Positions 51,518 to 60,667 of a stretch of DNA of 64,000 bases are shown in pieces. Position numbers and translations under genes: made by a program. Source of the DNA: Novosphingobium sp. (lineage in GTDB: Bacteria > Pseudomonadota > Alphaproteobacteria > Sphingomonadales > Sphingomonadaceae); assembly GCA_024236215.1 (NCBI GenBank), contig JACKKX010000004.1, positions 276,089-340,088 on the forward strand. The letters run 5' to 3'. The first letter of the stretch is position 1. Every line of letters begins with the position of its first letter. The notes beneath the pieces were generated by a model that saw only the letters and a program-made list of their open reading frames with translations, was not told the DNA's origin and did no database searches.

Positions 51518-53008
51518 ATGAATGCCCAGACGCCAATCGACGAGACCGTCGACATGATCATCGTCGGCGCGGGAATTTCGGGCATCGGCATGGCCGTGCA
51601 CCTTTCCCGCGACTGCCCCGGCAAGAGCTTTGCGATCCTTGACCGGCGCGACCGGATCGGCGGCACCTGGGATCTGTTCCGCTATCCCGGGATCCGCTCG
51701 GACAGCGACATGCACACGCTGGGCTTTTCCTTCGCTCCCTGGACGCATGAAAAGTCGATCGCCGATGGTCCCTCGATCCTCGATTATCTCGAGAAAATTG
51801 CCGACGAGCACGACCTGCGCCGCCACATGCGTTTCGGCCAGAAGGTTGTCTCGGCCGACTGGGACGGCGCCAGCGCGCTGTGGACCGTGACGATCGAGAC
51901 CGATCAAGGCGAGCGTCGCCGGATCAAAGGCCGGTTCCTGTTCCTCGGTTCGGGCTATTACGATTACGACGATCCCTATGACGCCGGCTTCAAGGGGCGT
52001 GACAAGTTCAAGGGCACGATCATCCATCCGCAGTTCTGGCCCAAGGATTTCGACTATTCCGGCAAGAAGGTGGTGGTGATCGGATCGGGGGCAACCGCGG
52101 TTACCATCGTTCCCGCGATGGCCCATTCGGGCGCGGGCCACGTCACCCAGTTGCAGCGCACCCCCACCTGGATGGTCAGCCGCCCGGCCCGCGACGGGCT
52201 GAACAATTTCCTGCGCAAGTTCCTGCCCGAAAAGATCGCCTATGCCTTCACCCGGGCGAAGAACATCTTCCTCCAGGATCTGATGTTCAAGCGCGCCCGC
52301 AACGCGCCCGAGAAGGTCAAGGATTTCCTCACCACCCAGCTCAAGGGGCACCTGGGCGAAAACTATTCCGCAGCCGATTTCACCCCGCCCTACGATCCCT
52401 GGGATCAGCGGCTGTGCCTGGTGCCCGATGCCGATTTTTTCGAGGCGATCAACCAGGGCAAGGCTTCGGTGGTGACCGACCAGATCGACAGCTTCGACGC
52501 GAGCGGCATCAAGCTCAAGTCGGGCAAGCACCTCGATGCCGACGTGATCGTGACCGCCACGGGATTGAAGATGGTTTTCGCCGGCAAGATCGCGGTCAGC
52601 GTCGATGGCAAGCCGGTCGATTTCGGCAAGCACTATTTCTACCGCAACTGCATGTTCTCGAACGTGCCCAACATGGCCGGTGTGTTCGGCTATCTCAACG
52701 CCAGCTGGACGCTCAGGGTCGATATCGTCGCCGAATACATCACCCGCCTGCTCGCGCAGATGGATTATAACCACGTCCAGATCGCCACCCCGGCGCTGGC
52801 CGAGGGGCAGGAGCCGCCGGTGGACGACATCTTCGATTTCTCCTCGGGCTATATCCAGCGCGGCAAGGATCTGATGCCCAAGAACGCGGCCAGCCTGCCC
52901 TGGCGGCTCAACCAGGATTACCGCAAGGACCGCGTCGACATGCGCCAGTCCCCGATCGACGATGGGGTGATGCAGTTCTCCAGGGTGCGCGCGGCGGTGG
53001 AGGCCTGA
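51518..53008 (+). CDS. Flavin-dependent monooxygenase, Baeyer-Villiger type
   Basis: A 496-residue NADPH/FAD enzyme inserting oxygen next to a ketone carbonyl or on N/S. FAD-binding GAGISGIG (about residue 18) and NADPH-binding GSGATAVT (about residue 190) flank the Baeyer-Villiger fingerprint FKGTIIHPQFWP. An aromatic-rich central domain follows. Such proteins oxidise hydrophobic ketones in environmental alphaproteobacteria. Substrate unknown. Confidence 0.92.
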   Translation: MNAQTPIDETVDMIIVGAGISGIGMAVHLSRDCPGKSFAILDRRDRIGGTWDLFRYPGIRSDSDMHTLGFSFAPWTHEKSIADGPSILDYLEKIADEHDLRRHMRFGQKVVSADWDGASALWTVTIETDQGERRRIKGRFLFLGSGYYDYDDPYDAGFKGRDKFKGTIIHPQFWPKDFDYSGKKVVVIGSGATAVTIVPAMAHSGAGHVTQLQRTPTWMVSRPARDGLNNFLRKFLPEKIAYAFTRAKNIFLQDLMFKRARNAPEKVKDFLTTQLKGHLGENYSAADFTPPYDPWDQRLCLVPDADFFEAINQGKASVVTDQIDSFDASGIKLKSGKHLDADVIVTATGLKMVFAGKIAVSVDGKPVDFGKHYFYRNCMFSNVPNMAGVFGYLNASWTLRVDIVAEYITRLLAQMDYNHVQIATPALAEGQEPPVDDIFDFSSGYIQRGKDLMPKNAASLPWRLNQDYRKDRVDMRQSPIDDGVMQFSRVRAAVEA

Positions 53009-53049
53009 CCGGTCTTTCGCCCGGCCGCGCCTCGGGCTAACGCTGGGCC

Positions 53050-53811
53050 ATGAACGAATCCCCCCGCATCTGGAAAGCCGCGCTGCTGGTCATCGGCGAT
53101 GAAATCCTTTCGGGCCGCACCCAGGACAAGAATGTCGCGCAGGTCGCGGCATGGCTCAACGTCCAGGGCATTCGCCTAAGCGAGGTGCGGGTGGTGGCCG
53201 ACGATACCGCCGCGATCGTCGCCGCGGTCAACGCGCTTCGCGCCGCCAACGACTATCTCTTCACCACCGGCGGGATCGGCCCGACCCACGACGACATCAC
53301 CGTCGATGCCGTGGCCGAGGCGCTGGGCGTGGGGGTGGTGATCCATCCCGATGCCCGCGCAATCCTTGAGCGCTATTACGCCACGCGTGGCGGGCTGACC
53401 GAGGCACGGCTGCGCATGGCCCGCGTGCCCGATGGGGCCGAACTGATCCCCAACCGCATGTCGGGCGCGCCCGGAATCCAGATCGGCAATGTCTTCCTGA
53501 TGGCCGGTGTGCCCTCGATCACTGCGGGCATGCTCGATGCGCTGACCGGCACGCTCGAAGGCGGGCTGCCGGTTCTGAGCGAAACGATCGGCGCCTGGGT
53601 TCAGGAAAGCGAGATCGCCGAACTGCTGCGCGAAACCGAGCACGGCCACGAGGGCTGCGCGATCGGTTCCTATCCGTTCTTCCGCGAGGGCCGCGTCGGT
53701 GCCAACTTCGTGATCCGATCGACCGACCCGGCGGTGATCGAAGCCGCCAGCGAGGCTCTTGTTACTGGCCTGCGCGCAATGGGTCGCGAGGCGGTGCAGG
53801 GTGGTATATAG
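53050..53811 (+). CDS. Molybdopterin-binding-domain protein, CinA N-terminal type (competence/damage-inducible)
   Basis: A 253-residue protein with the MoCF_biosynth fold: ALLVIGDEILSGRTQDKN, ADDTAAIVAAVNAL and FTTGGIGPTHDDITVDAVAEALG, all standard for CinA/MoaB-like proteins. The C-terminal nicotinamide-nucleotide amidase domain of full CinA is missing, so it is the short stand-alone form common in alphaproteobacteria. Function not settled. Confidence 0.9.
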   Translation: MNESPRIWKAALLVIGDEILSGRTQDKNVAQVAAWLNVQGIRLSEVRVVADDTAAIVAAVNALRAANDYLFTTGGIGPTHDDITVDAVAEALGVGVVIHPDARAILERYYATRGGLTEARLRMARVPDGAELIPNRMSGAPGIQIGNVFLMAGVPSITAGMLDALTGTLEGGLPVLSETIGAWVQESEIAELLRETEHGHEGCAIGSYPFFREGRVGANFVIRSTDPAVIEAASEALVTGLRAMGREAVQGGI

Positions 53812-54370
53812 GCGCTTCGCGATGACCCTTGCCGTTACCTCGCTGGCCCTGTCCGCCTGCGCCCATGACCGTCACGACGAAGTGCTCGATGCCTTCGAAG
53901 CGAACCTTGCCGCCAATGCCAGCGCCACCGAAGCGCTGCGCCAGTGGTGCGAAGCGCGCGGCATCGCCAGCCCGGCAAGAATCCATGTCGACTTTGTTCG
54001 CGGCCAGGACGAGGCGCCTCCGCCGGGGCTGCGCGAGACGCTGGGCGTTTCCGCCGATGAGCCGCTGGGCTACCGCCACGTCAAGCTGGTCTGCGGTCCG
54101 GCGGTACTGTCGCAGGCGCACAACTGGTTTGTGCCTGCACGCCTTTCGCCGGAGATGAACCGCCAGTTGGCCGAAACCGACACGCCCTTCGGCAAGGTTG
54201 CCGCCGCGCTGGGCTTTTCCCGCGAACCGATCGCTTCGGCCCGGCGCGGCGATCCGGGTTGCCCGGAGGGGGCGATTTCCACCCACCGTGCGCTGCTGCG
54301 TCTGCCGGACGGGCAGCCGCTGGCGCTGGTGGTGGAATGCTATACCGCCGCCAATCTGCCCGCCCGGTAA
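53801..54370 (+). CDS. Putative lipoprotein of unknown function
   Basis: A 189-residue protein. The GTG at 53801 gives the better signal peptide ([20 protein letters not shown] with two arginines before the core); an ATG at 53822 is the alternative. Cys20 would be the lipidated residue. The mature part has conserved-looking Cys ([29 protein letters not shown]) and a helical middle. The gene begins inside the end of the CinA-type gene. No family recognised. Confidence 0.65.
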   Translation: MVYRRFAMTLAVTSLALSACAHDRHDEVLDAFEANLAANASATEALRQWCEARGIASPARIHVDFVRGQDEAPPPGLRETLGVSADEPLGYRHVKLVCGPAVLSQAHNWFVPARLSPEMNRQLAETDTPFGKVAAALGFSREPIASARRGDPGCPEGAISTHRALLRLPDGQPLALVVECYTAANLPAR

Positions 54371-54372
54371 GC

Positions 54373-54403
54373 AAAAGGGCCGGAGGTTTCCCCCCGGCCC
54401 CTT
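54373..54403. terminator. Bidirectional intrinsic terminator between the lipoprotein gene and rplA
   Basis: AAAAGGGCCGGAGG and CCCCCGGCCCCTT pair around TTTCC; on the minus strand the stem ends GCCCTTTT. It can stop both the plus-strand lipoprotein gene and the minus-strand ribosomal operon, which converge here. Confidence 0.7.
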
Positions 54404-54425
54404 GGATTGGCGTATTCTGGCCCGA

Positions 54426-55127
54426 TCAGGCGCTGTGCACCTGGGCCACGTCGATCTTGAGGCCCGGCCCCATCGAGGACGAGAGGCCCACCTTGCGCAG
54501 GTACTTGCCCTTGGCGCCCGAGGGCTTGGCCTTGACGATGGCATCGACGAAGGCGTCGAAATTGGCCTTGAGCGCCTCGTCCGAGAACGAGAGCTTGCCG
54601 ATCCCGCCGTGGATGATCCCGGCTTTTTCGACGCGGAACTCGATCTGGCCGCCCTTGGCTGCCTTGACCGCTTCGGCGACATTCGGAGTAACGGTGCCCA
54701 GCTTCGGGTTCGGCATCAGGCCCTTGGGGCCCAGCACCTTGCCGAGACGGCCGACCAGACCCATCATGTCGGGCGTGGCGATCACGCGGCCATAGTCCAG
54801 ATTGCCGTTCTGCATGTCTTCCAGCAGGTCTTCGGCGCCAACCTTGTCGGCCCCGGCGGCAAGCGCCGCTTCGGCCTTGTCGCCGCGCGCGAAGACCGCA
54901 ACCTTGACGTCCTTGCCGGTACCCGAAGGCAGCACGACCATGCCGCGCACCATCTGGTCGGCGTGGCGCGGATCGACGCCCAGGTTGAGCGAGACTTCAA
55001 GCGTCTCGTCGAACTTGGCCGACTTGAGATCCTTGAGCAGCGCGATGGCTTCATCGACGCCGTAGAGCTTCTGGTTGTCGCCCAGCTTTTCGGTCAGGGC
55101 CTTCTGCTTCTTGGTCTGCGTTGCCAT
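54426..55127 (-). CDS. rplA: 50S ribosomal protein L1
   Basis: A 233-residue L1-stalk protein starting at [14 protein letters not shown]. Family phrases: [32 protein letters not shown], and the rRNA-binding region [36 protein letters not shown]. It lies 4 bases after rplK; L1 usually represses this operon by binding the leader mRNA. Confidence 0.98.
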   Translation of the reverse strand: MATQTKKQKALTEKLGDNQKLYGVDEAIALLKDLKSAKFDETLEVSLNLGVDPRHADQMVRGMVVLPSGTGKDVKVAVFARGDKAEAALAAGADKVGAEDLLEDMQNGNLDYGRVIATPDMMGLVGRLGKVLGPKGLMPNPKLGTVTPNVAEAVKAAKGGQIEFRVEKAGIIHGGIGKLSFSDEALKANFDAFVDAIVKAKPSGAKGKYLRKVGLSSSMGPGLKIDVAQVHSA

Positions 55128-55131
55128 GTCC

Positions 55132-55563
55132 TCAGCCCTCCACAACCTGCAGGCCCATCGAACGGGCGCTGCCTTCGATGATCTTCGCGGCCTGCTCGAT
55201 CGAGTTGGCGTTGAGATCCTTCATCTTGGCTTCGGCGATTTCGGCAAGCTGCGAACGCTTGATCGTTCCGGCGGAAACCTTGCCCGGCTCCTTCGAACCC
55301 GACTTGAGGTTCAGGGCCTTCTTGATGAAGAAGGTCGCCGGCGGGGTCTTGGTGACGAACGTGAAGCTGCGATCGGCATAGACGGTGATGATCGTGGGCA
55401 GCGGGGTGCCCTTGTCGATCTCCTGCGTGGCGGCATTGAACGCCTTGCAGAATTCCATGATGTTGACGCCGCGCTGACCCAGCGCCGGACCGATCGGCGG
55501 AGCGGGCTTGGCATCGCCAGCCGGCACCTGCAGCTTGATATAGCCTTCAATCTTCTTGGCCAC
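55132..55563 (-). CDS. rplK: 50S ribosomal protein L11
   Basis: A 143-residue protein of the GTPase-associated centre. [33 protein letters not shown] is the standard N-terminal signature and [17 protein letters not shown] the C-terminal one. It is first in the rplK-rplA pair. In most relatives nusG is directly upstream, while here two other genes intervene. Confidence 0.98.
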   Translation of the reverse strand: MAKKIEGYIKLQVPAGDAKPAPPIGPALGQRGVNIMEFCKAFNAATQEIDKGTPLPTIITVYADRSFTFVTKTPPATFFIKKALNLKSGSKEPGKVSAGTIKRSQLAEIAEAKMKDLNANSIEQAAKIIEGSARSMGLQVVEG

Positions 55564-55758
55564 GACATGGCCTCCTTTCTTCCTGTTGCCCCGCGGGGCT
55601 CAGAGTGAGCGGTCAAATGGAGGCCCGGGGGCCGCCTTCCGCACGGAACACCGGGCAAGAGCCCGAGTGAACGCGCGCGCCTAGCCGTTGATCGGAGGAA
55701 ATGCAACCTTTGACGAGCAGGGTTGGCCAAATTCCGGGTTGAGCCGAAGACAGTTCCC

Positions 55759-56823
55759 ATGATCGTGAATCGTCTGCTCCCGTCCATTCCTGGCCGCGCC
55801 CTGGGTGTGTTCGCGATCGTGCTGCTGTCGGCGAGCGCAAGCGACGCGCGCGAACGCAAGCCGATCGATCCCGCGGCCAGGATGGCCCCGCTCAGGCCTG
55901 CAGTGATCGACGAAACCCTGGCGATTGGTGGCGAGGAGCTTGAGGCGCGCAAGCTGCGCTCGCGCCTGACCGTCGAGGTCGGGGTCAACGATACCGGCCC
56001 TTACCGCTTCGTGGTCGATAGCGGAGCCGATACCTCGGTGATCGGCGAGCGGCTGGCCAAGGCGCTCCAGCTTCCCGCAGCCGGGTCGGCGCTGCTCAAC
56101 GGCGTCACCGAATCGCGCCGGGTTGACCGGGTTCTGGTATCGTCGCTGCGGCTGGGCTCATCGGAATTCAACGATCTCCAGCTGCCGCGCCTGAACGAAA
56201 GTGATCTTGGCGCAACCGGCATGATCGGGCTCGATGCCCTGGTCGAGCAGCGCCTGATGCTCGATTTCGACAAGCGCCGGATCGCCGTCGAGGATGCCAA
56301 GAAGCCTGCCCCGCAGATGGATGGTGAAATCGTGGTCACCGCCCGGCTCAAGCGGGGCCAGCTGATCCTGACCCAGGTCAGGGCCAACGGTCTGTCGCTT
56401 GATGCGGTGATCGATACCGGATCTGAAGTGACGATCGGCAACACCGCGCTGCGCAACCGCATCTTCAAACGCAAGAACCTCCAGGTGCAGAGGGTCGAGG
56501 TGATCGGGGTGACGGGCGCCCCGGCAACGGTCGAACTGGTCGTGGTGGACGAGCTGCGCGTCGGCGCGGTGATCCTCAACAACGTGCCGGTGGCCTTCGC
56601 GGATGTGCCGCCGTTCGAGGTATTCGGGCTGCAGGACCGGCCCGCGTTGCTGCTGGGCACCGACATGCTGGAGAACTTCCGCCGCGTCAGCCTCGATTTC
56701 CGTTCGCGAAAGGTGCGCTTCCAGCTGCGCAATTGTGGCGAACGCGGGATCGTGATTTCCACTACCGGCACGGCGAGCCGCATCTCGGCCGAGCGCGGGC
56801 ACGCCTCGGTCTGCGGGAATTAG
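55759..56823 (+). CDS. Exported aspartic protease-like protein with two retropepsin domains
   Basis: A 354-residue protein with a signal peptide (MIVNRLLPSIPGRALGVFAIVLLSAS). Two retropepsin-like units each have an active-site Asp: VVDSGADTSVIGERLAKAL (about 84) and VIDTGSEVTIGNTALRNRI (about 217). A tandem pair in one chain can form an intramolecular dimer as in pepsin. Each unit ends with an ILG/LLGTDML-type strand (GMIGLDALVE, LLLGTDMLENFR). It is oriented against the ribosomal genes around it. Confidence 0.85.
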   Translation: MIVNRLLPSIPGRALGVFAIVLLSASASDARERKPIDPAARMAPLRPAVIDETLAIGGEELEARKLRSRLTVEVGVNDTGPYRFVVDSGADTSVIGERLAKALQLPAAGSALLNGVTESRRVDRVLVSSLRLGSSEFNDLQLPRLNESDLGATGMIGLDALVEQRLMLDFDKRRIAVEDAKKPAPQMDGEIVVTARLKRGQLILTQVRANGLSLDAVIDTGSEVTIGNTALRNRIFKRKNLQVQRVEVIGVTGAPATVELVVVDELRVGAVILNNVPVAFADVPPFEVFGLQDRPALLLGTDMLENFRRVSLDFRSRKVRFQLRNCGERGIVISTTGTASRISAERGHASVCGN

Positions 56824-56881
56824 CGAAAGAGGCCGAATTGCCGGCCCACCACCGTTCGTCTCGAGCGGGTTGGGGTGATTT

Positions 56882-57256
56882 CTATGGAAACGAGAAGTTG
56901 GGGCAGGCCGCTGCGGCCTCATCCATGATCTCGCGCGGCTGCGAAGTAGCCTGAAAACGCCGCAGCAGCTCCTGCACCATTTCGGCGACGTCCTGCCTGA
57001 TCCGCGCAGGCGGGACATTGGCGGGATCGAGCAGAGCACCGGCAATCTCCATGTCCAGGGCCGAGCTGTGTTCGTGCTGCTTGATCTGCTGCTTGTAGGT
57101 CTTCTTGTCGACCGCACCGAGGATCGATGCGGCAAAATGGTGATAGGCCGCACAGCCGATGTTCTGGCGATATTGCGCCATATCGGCACCGGCGGGCGTA
57201 GCACCCGCCGCAAGGGCGATGGCCGCGATCGCAACAGGGGTTCGCCGTACAGCCAA
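56882..57256 (-). CDS. Small secreted protein of unknown function between nusG and rplK
   Basis: About 124 residues from a TTG at 57256 preceded by GGAG; a longer TTG start at 57295 is possible. Signal peptide to about GATPAGA, then a helical mature part (IGCAAYHHFAASILGAVDKKTYKQQIKQHEH) with Cys pair (GCAAYH, ACPNF). Cys and His spacing is not that of a haem site. Converges with the retropepsin gene. Family not recognised. Confidence 0.6.
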   Translation of the reverse strand: MAVRRTPVAIAAIALAAGATPAGADMAQYRQNIGCAAYHHFAASILGAVDKKTYKQQIKQHEHSSALDMEIAGALLDPANVPPARIRQDVAEMVQELLRRFQATSQPREIMDEAAAACPNFSFP

Positions 57257-57348
57257 TGTGATCGCTCCGCTTTTCAGGCGGAAGCAATAGCCCAATCGGC
57301 AGAGCCTGGATGGTATGAACGCGACAGGGCGCAGAGCCCTGCCCGCTC

Positions 57349-57885
57349 CTACTTGACCAGTTCGACTTCCTCGAAACCCAGCTCGACCGGGGTGGCGCGG
57401 CCGAAGATCGAGACCGAAACCTTGACCCGCTGCTTGTCGAAATCGAGCTCTTCCACCACGCCGGTGAACGAGTTGAACGGGCCGGCATTGACCTTGACCG
57501 AATCGCCGATGTCGAAATCGATCAGCACATCGCGGCGCGGCGCGGCGGCGGCTTGATCGCGGGCACCGAAATAGCGCGCCGCCTCACGCTCGGAAATCGG
57601 TTGGGGCTTGCCATTGGGGCCAAGGAATCCCGTAACCTTGGGGGTGTTCTTGACGAGGTGATAGACATCGTCGTTCAGACCCAGCTTGGCGAGGACGTAG
57701 CCGGGCATGGTCTTGCGCTCGACCTGAACCTTCTTGCCGCGCTTGACCTCGGTCACGGTCTCATGCGGGACCTCGACCGCTTCGACCAGCGCCGAAAGGC
57801 CCATGCGCTCCGCTTCCGAAAGGATCGAATCGCGAACCTTGTTCTCGAAGCCCGAATAGGCGTGAATGATGTACCAGCGAGCCAT
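57349..57885 (-). CDS. nusG: Transcription termination/antitermination protein NusG
   Basis: A 178-residue elongation factor bridging RNA polymerase with Rho or ribosome. MARWYIIHAYSGFENKV starts the NGN domain; KTMPGYVLAKLGLNDDVYHLVKNTPKVTGFLG is its core. The C-terminal KOW domain is FDIGDSVKVNAGPFNSFTGVVEELD. It is 20 bases downstream of secE. Confidence 0.98.
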   Translation of the reverse strand: MARWYIIHAYSGFENKVRDSILSEAERMGLSALVEAVEVPHETVTEVKRGKKVQVERKTMPGYVLAKLGLNDDVYHLVKNTPKVTGFLGPNGKPQPISEREAARYFGARDQAAAAPRRDVLIDFDIGDSVKVNAGPFNSFTGVVEELDFDKQRVKVSVSIFGRATPVELGFEEVELVK

Positions 57886-57905
57886 ATCAGCCTCGTATTT
57901 CCCTT

Positions 57906-58103
57906 CTAGGCGGCGAGCGAGAGAAGCTGGCGCACGATCCAGCCGAACAGCGAATCGACGCCGAGGAAGAACACCGCCAGCACCACCATCATGATTCCCA
58001 CGAAGATCGCCGTGGTCGAGGTTTCGCGCCAGGTGGGCCAGACCACCTTGCTTGCCTCGCTGCGGACCTGGCGCAGGAATTCGCCGGGATTGAACTTGGC
58101 CAT
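57906..58103 (-). CDS. secE: Preprotein translocase subunit SecE
   Basis: A 65-residue single-span subunit of SecYEG. MAKFNPGEFLRQVRSEASKVVWPTWRETSTTAI contains the conserved amphipathic helix and the KVVWP hinge, then one membrane helix. Short form, as in most alphaproteobacteria. Directly upstream of nusG. Confidence 0.96.
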   Translation of the reverse strand: MAKFNPGEFLRQVRSEASKVVWPTWRETSTTAIFVGIMMVVLAVFFLGVDSLFGWIVRQLLSLAA

Positions 58104-58240
58104 GGCCTTCTTGCCTCTTGATCTTCGAAAGGGTTGAACCCGTTGCCTTACGCCTTGGGAGAACAGCGCCGCCCCCGGCGGCTGGTTCAGCGCGTCCGGG
58201 GGGAGCAGGTGTTCTCCATGTACGGAAGACACCGCCGCAC

Positions 58241-59743
58241 TTAGCTATCGCCAACCGGTTTTGCAAGCCGGGCCAGCAGCCAGCCATGCCCGCGCGCGAC
58301 GATTGCCGCCCCAGCGGGCAGCTTGGCTGGTTCCTCCCAGCCGATGTACCACAGCCAGTCGGCCGAGCGGGCGGGGATATAGGTGGAAAGATCGATCGGC
58401 CTGCCGGGGCGGATCAGCAGGCGATGGAACGGATCGCGGAACCGGTCGCCGCCCTCGCGGATGGTCAGCATGTGGACCTTGGGCAGGGCGAAATTGGAAT
58501 TGTTGAGAGCATCCTTGCGCACCACTGCCCAGGCGCCGGTGTGCTCCTGGGTGTTGTAGCCCCACAGCCCGCGCTCGGTCACCACCAGGCTGGCGATCCG
58601 CGCACCCTGCGGAACATGATCGAGCGCCTTGAGAAGTTCGGCGGTCTGGCGCGAGCCGGTTATCCATTGATCGGTGGTCAGCCCAAGTCTGCCCAGGAAG
58701 ATCATCGGCGCGAGCAGCAACAGCCAGCGCGGCGTCTTCCAGCTCAGCGCCAGGCATGAGACCAGCAGCCCCGACGAGATCATCCGCGCATCGACCAGAT
58801 CGCCGCCGAAGATGTGCCGCGGCATGACCAGCGCCAGCAGCAGCATGATCACCCCGGCCCAGCCAAGCCGGCCATCGAAGCGGCGCATCGCGATCGAGCC
58901 GATCAGCACCAGGGCGATCAGCCCCAGGCAGGTGTAATCGAGCCACTGGATCGATCCGCGCATCGCCTGGCGCCAGACCGCCTCCTTGTAGACATCCCAG
59001 TTGCGGCCATAGGAAATGAGCTGCGATGATCCGCCAAAGGCCAGCAGGCCGATGAAGGGGAGCGTCAGCGGCATCGGCTTGAAGAAGGCTTCGATTCCCT
59101 TGTGGCGCTGCCATTCGTAGCCGAAGACCAGGATCCCCAGCACACCCCACCCCGAAACGTGGCACAGCCAGACCACGATCCCGATCGGCATGAACAGCCA
59201 GGACCGCCAGCTCTTGCCTTCCAGTTCGACCCACAGCGCAAAGGCGAACAGCGCCAGGGCGAGACTCAGCCCGAAATTGAGGAATCCCAGGTGCAGCGCG
59301 GGCGACCAGATGAAGATGAAGGCCAGCATCGATCCCAGGCCGATCCGGCGCCGCAGCGCCCATTCGGCCGCGAGGATACCCAGCCCGGTAAGGACCGGTA
59401 TGATCCCCGCGATCAACCTGCCCGCCGCCTCGAACGGCATTACCGCACTGAGCGGACGGATCAGCAGATCGGCCCCGAGATTGCCCATCCAGCGCCATTC
59501 GAAGCCGTAATAGCGCTGCAGGAACGGGCTGTGATCGCGCGTCAGCATGACGTGAAAGCGCGCCATGTGCGCGGGATAGTCGACCATCTGGGGATAGGTG
59601 GCGAGCAGCACCGGCAGCGCCGAGATCAGCGCCAAGGCTATGCCCAGCCACAGCCCTTGGCGCGGGCTGGGCTCTTCGGCGAGCCAGGCGCCGGGAGAAC
59701 GCCTGCGGGTATTGAACTGCTCGAATGGAGGTTCAGCAGACAT
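58241..59743 (-). CDS. Multi-pass membrane protein, GT-C glycosyltransferase-like, unknown substrate
   Basis: A 500-residue protein with about ten membrane helices and a soluble C-terminal portion of about 130 residues. An early luminal loop (YPQMVDYPAHMARFHVML) carries acidic residues and resembles the first loop of ArnT/PMT-type GT-C enzymes, but the D-E pairs that would prove it are not clear. It lies between tRNA-Trp and secE, which are adjacent in many relatives. Confidence 0.6.
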   Translation of the reverse strand: MSAEPPFEQFNTRRRSPGAWLAEEPSPRQGLWLGIALALISALPVLLATYPQMVDYPAHMARFHVMLTRDHSPFLQRYYGFEWRWMGNLGADLLIRPLSAVMPFEAAGRLIAGIIPVLTGLGILAAEWALRRRIGLGSMLAFIFIWSPALHLGFLNFGLSLALALFAFALWVELEGKSWRSWLFMPIGIVVWLCHVSGWGVLGILVFGYEWQRHKGIEAFFKPMPLTLPFIGLLAFGGSSQLISYGRNWDVYKEAVWRQAMRGSIQWLDYTCLGLIALVLIGSIAMRRFDGRLGWAGVIMLLLALVMPRHIFGGDLVDARMISSGLLVSCLALSWKTPRWLLLLAPMIFLGRLGLTTDQWITGSRQTAELLKALDHVPQGARIASLVVTERGLWGYNTQEHTGAWAVVRKDALNNSNFALPKVHMLTIREGGDRFRDPFHRLLIRPGRPIDLSTYIPARSADWLWYIGWEEPAKLPAGAAIVARGHGWLLARLAKPVGDS

Positions 59744-59767
59744 CGACAGACCCTGCGATCGGGAAAG

Positions 59768-59843
59768 TGGCAGGAGTGGCAGGATTCGAACCCGCGGCCC
59801 TCGGTTTTGGAGACCGATGCTCTACCAGCTGAGCTACACTCCT
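59768..59843 (-). tRNA. tRNA-Trp (anticodon CCA)
   Basis: A 76-base cloverleaf on the minus strand: acceptor AGGAGTG with CACTCCT, D arm GCTCAGCTGGTAGAGC, anticodon stem-loop CGGTC-TCCAAAA-CCG with CCA, T arm CGCGGG-TTCGAAT-CCTG, discriminator G and encoded CCA. tRNA-Trp upstream of secE-nusG is typical. Confidence 0.95.
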
Positions 59844-59917
59844 CCAGGCGCCGGTGCCCCTACAGGCTTGACCGGCGGATGACAAGCTGTCTGCACGGGT
59901 GCATAGAAAGAAAAGCC

Positions 59918-60667
59918 GTGCACGCCCCCGCATCAAACCCGCCGATCGATCCCGAGCTGCTGCTGCTGGCCTATCGCAGCGGCGTGTTTCCGATGGCCGA
60001 TGCGCGCGACGATCCCGAACTGTTCTGGGTTGAACCGCGGCGACGTGCGATCCTGCCGCTCGATGCGTTCCATTGCTCGCGCTCGCTGGCGCGGACGCTG
60101 CGCCGAGGAGAATTCGAGGTCAGTTGCAACCGCGCGTTCGGCGAGGTCATCCGGGCCTGCGCCGGACCAAGGCGGGACAGCGGCGAGACCTGGATCAGCG
60201 GGCGGATCGAACAAAGCTACCTCGAATTGCACCGGCTTGGCCATGCCCACTCGATCGAATGCTGGCAGGACGGCGCGCTGGTCGGCGGTCTCTACGGGGT
60301 CGGGTTTGACCGTGTGTTCTGCGGCGAATCGATGTTCAGCCGGGTTGCGGACGCCTCCAAGGTGGCCCTGGCCTGGCTGGTGGCGGCGCTGCGGCTGGGC
60401 GGATGCCGCCTGCTCGATTGCCAGTTCATCACCCCGCATCTGGCTTCGATGGGCGCAATCGAGATAAGCCAGGAGCGCTATCTCAAACTCTTGCGCGCAG
60501 CTCAGTTTGCGGCAGGCGCCGGACTGGCCGAAGCAGCGGCGGACGGCGACGCCGAAGGCGTGGGGCTTGCCGCGGGCTTCGGCGCGCTGCTTGGCGCCGC
60601 GAAATCGGCGGGGTTTTCCTCCTCGCCGGGGAATTTCATCGCGCAGTCCTTCACCCACACGTCATAG
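59918..60667 (+). CDS. aat: Leucyl/phenylalanyl-tRNA-protein transferase
   Basis: About 249 residues from the GTG at 59918 (weak ribosome site). Enzyme of the N-degron pathway that adds Leu or Phe to proteins starting with Lys or Arg so that ClpS-ClpAP degrades them. Signatures: LLLAYRSGVFPMADARDDPELFWVEPRRRAILPLD, ISGRIEQSYLELHRLGHAHSIECWQDGALVGGLYGV and FCGESMFSRVADASKVAL, ending CQFITPHLASMGA. The C-terminus beyond the usual length is Ala-rich and overlaps the convergent DUF2155 gene by 166 bases, so the real stop or the overlap deserves checking. Confidence 0.9.
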   Translation: MHAPASNPPIDPELLLLAYRSGVFPMADARDDPELFWVEPRRRAILPLDAFHCSRSLARTLRRGEFEVSCNRAFGEVIRACAGPRRDSGETWISGRIEQSYLELHRLGHAHSIECWQDGALVGGLYGVGFDRVFCGESMFSRVADASKVALAWLVAALRLGGCRLLDCQFITPHLASMGAIEISQERYLKLLRAAQFAAGAGLAEAAADGDAEGVGLAAGFGALLGAAKSAGFSSSPGNFIAQSFTHTS

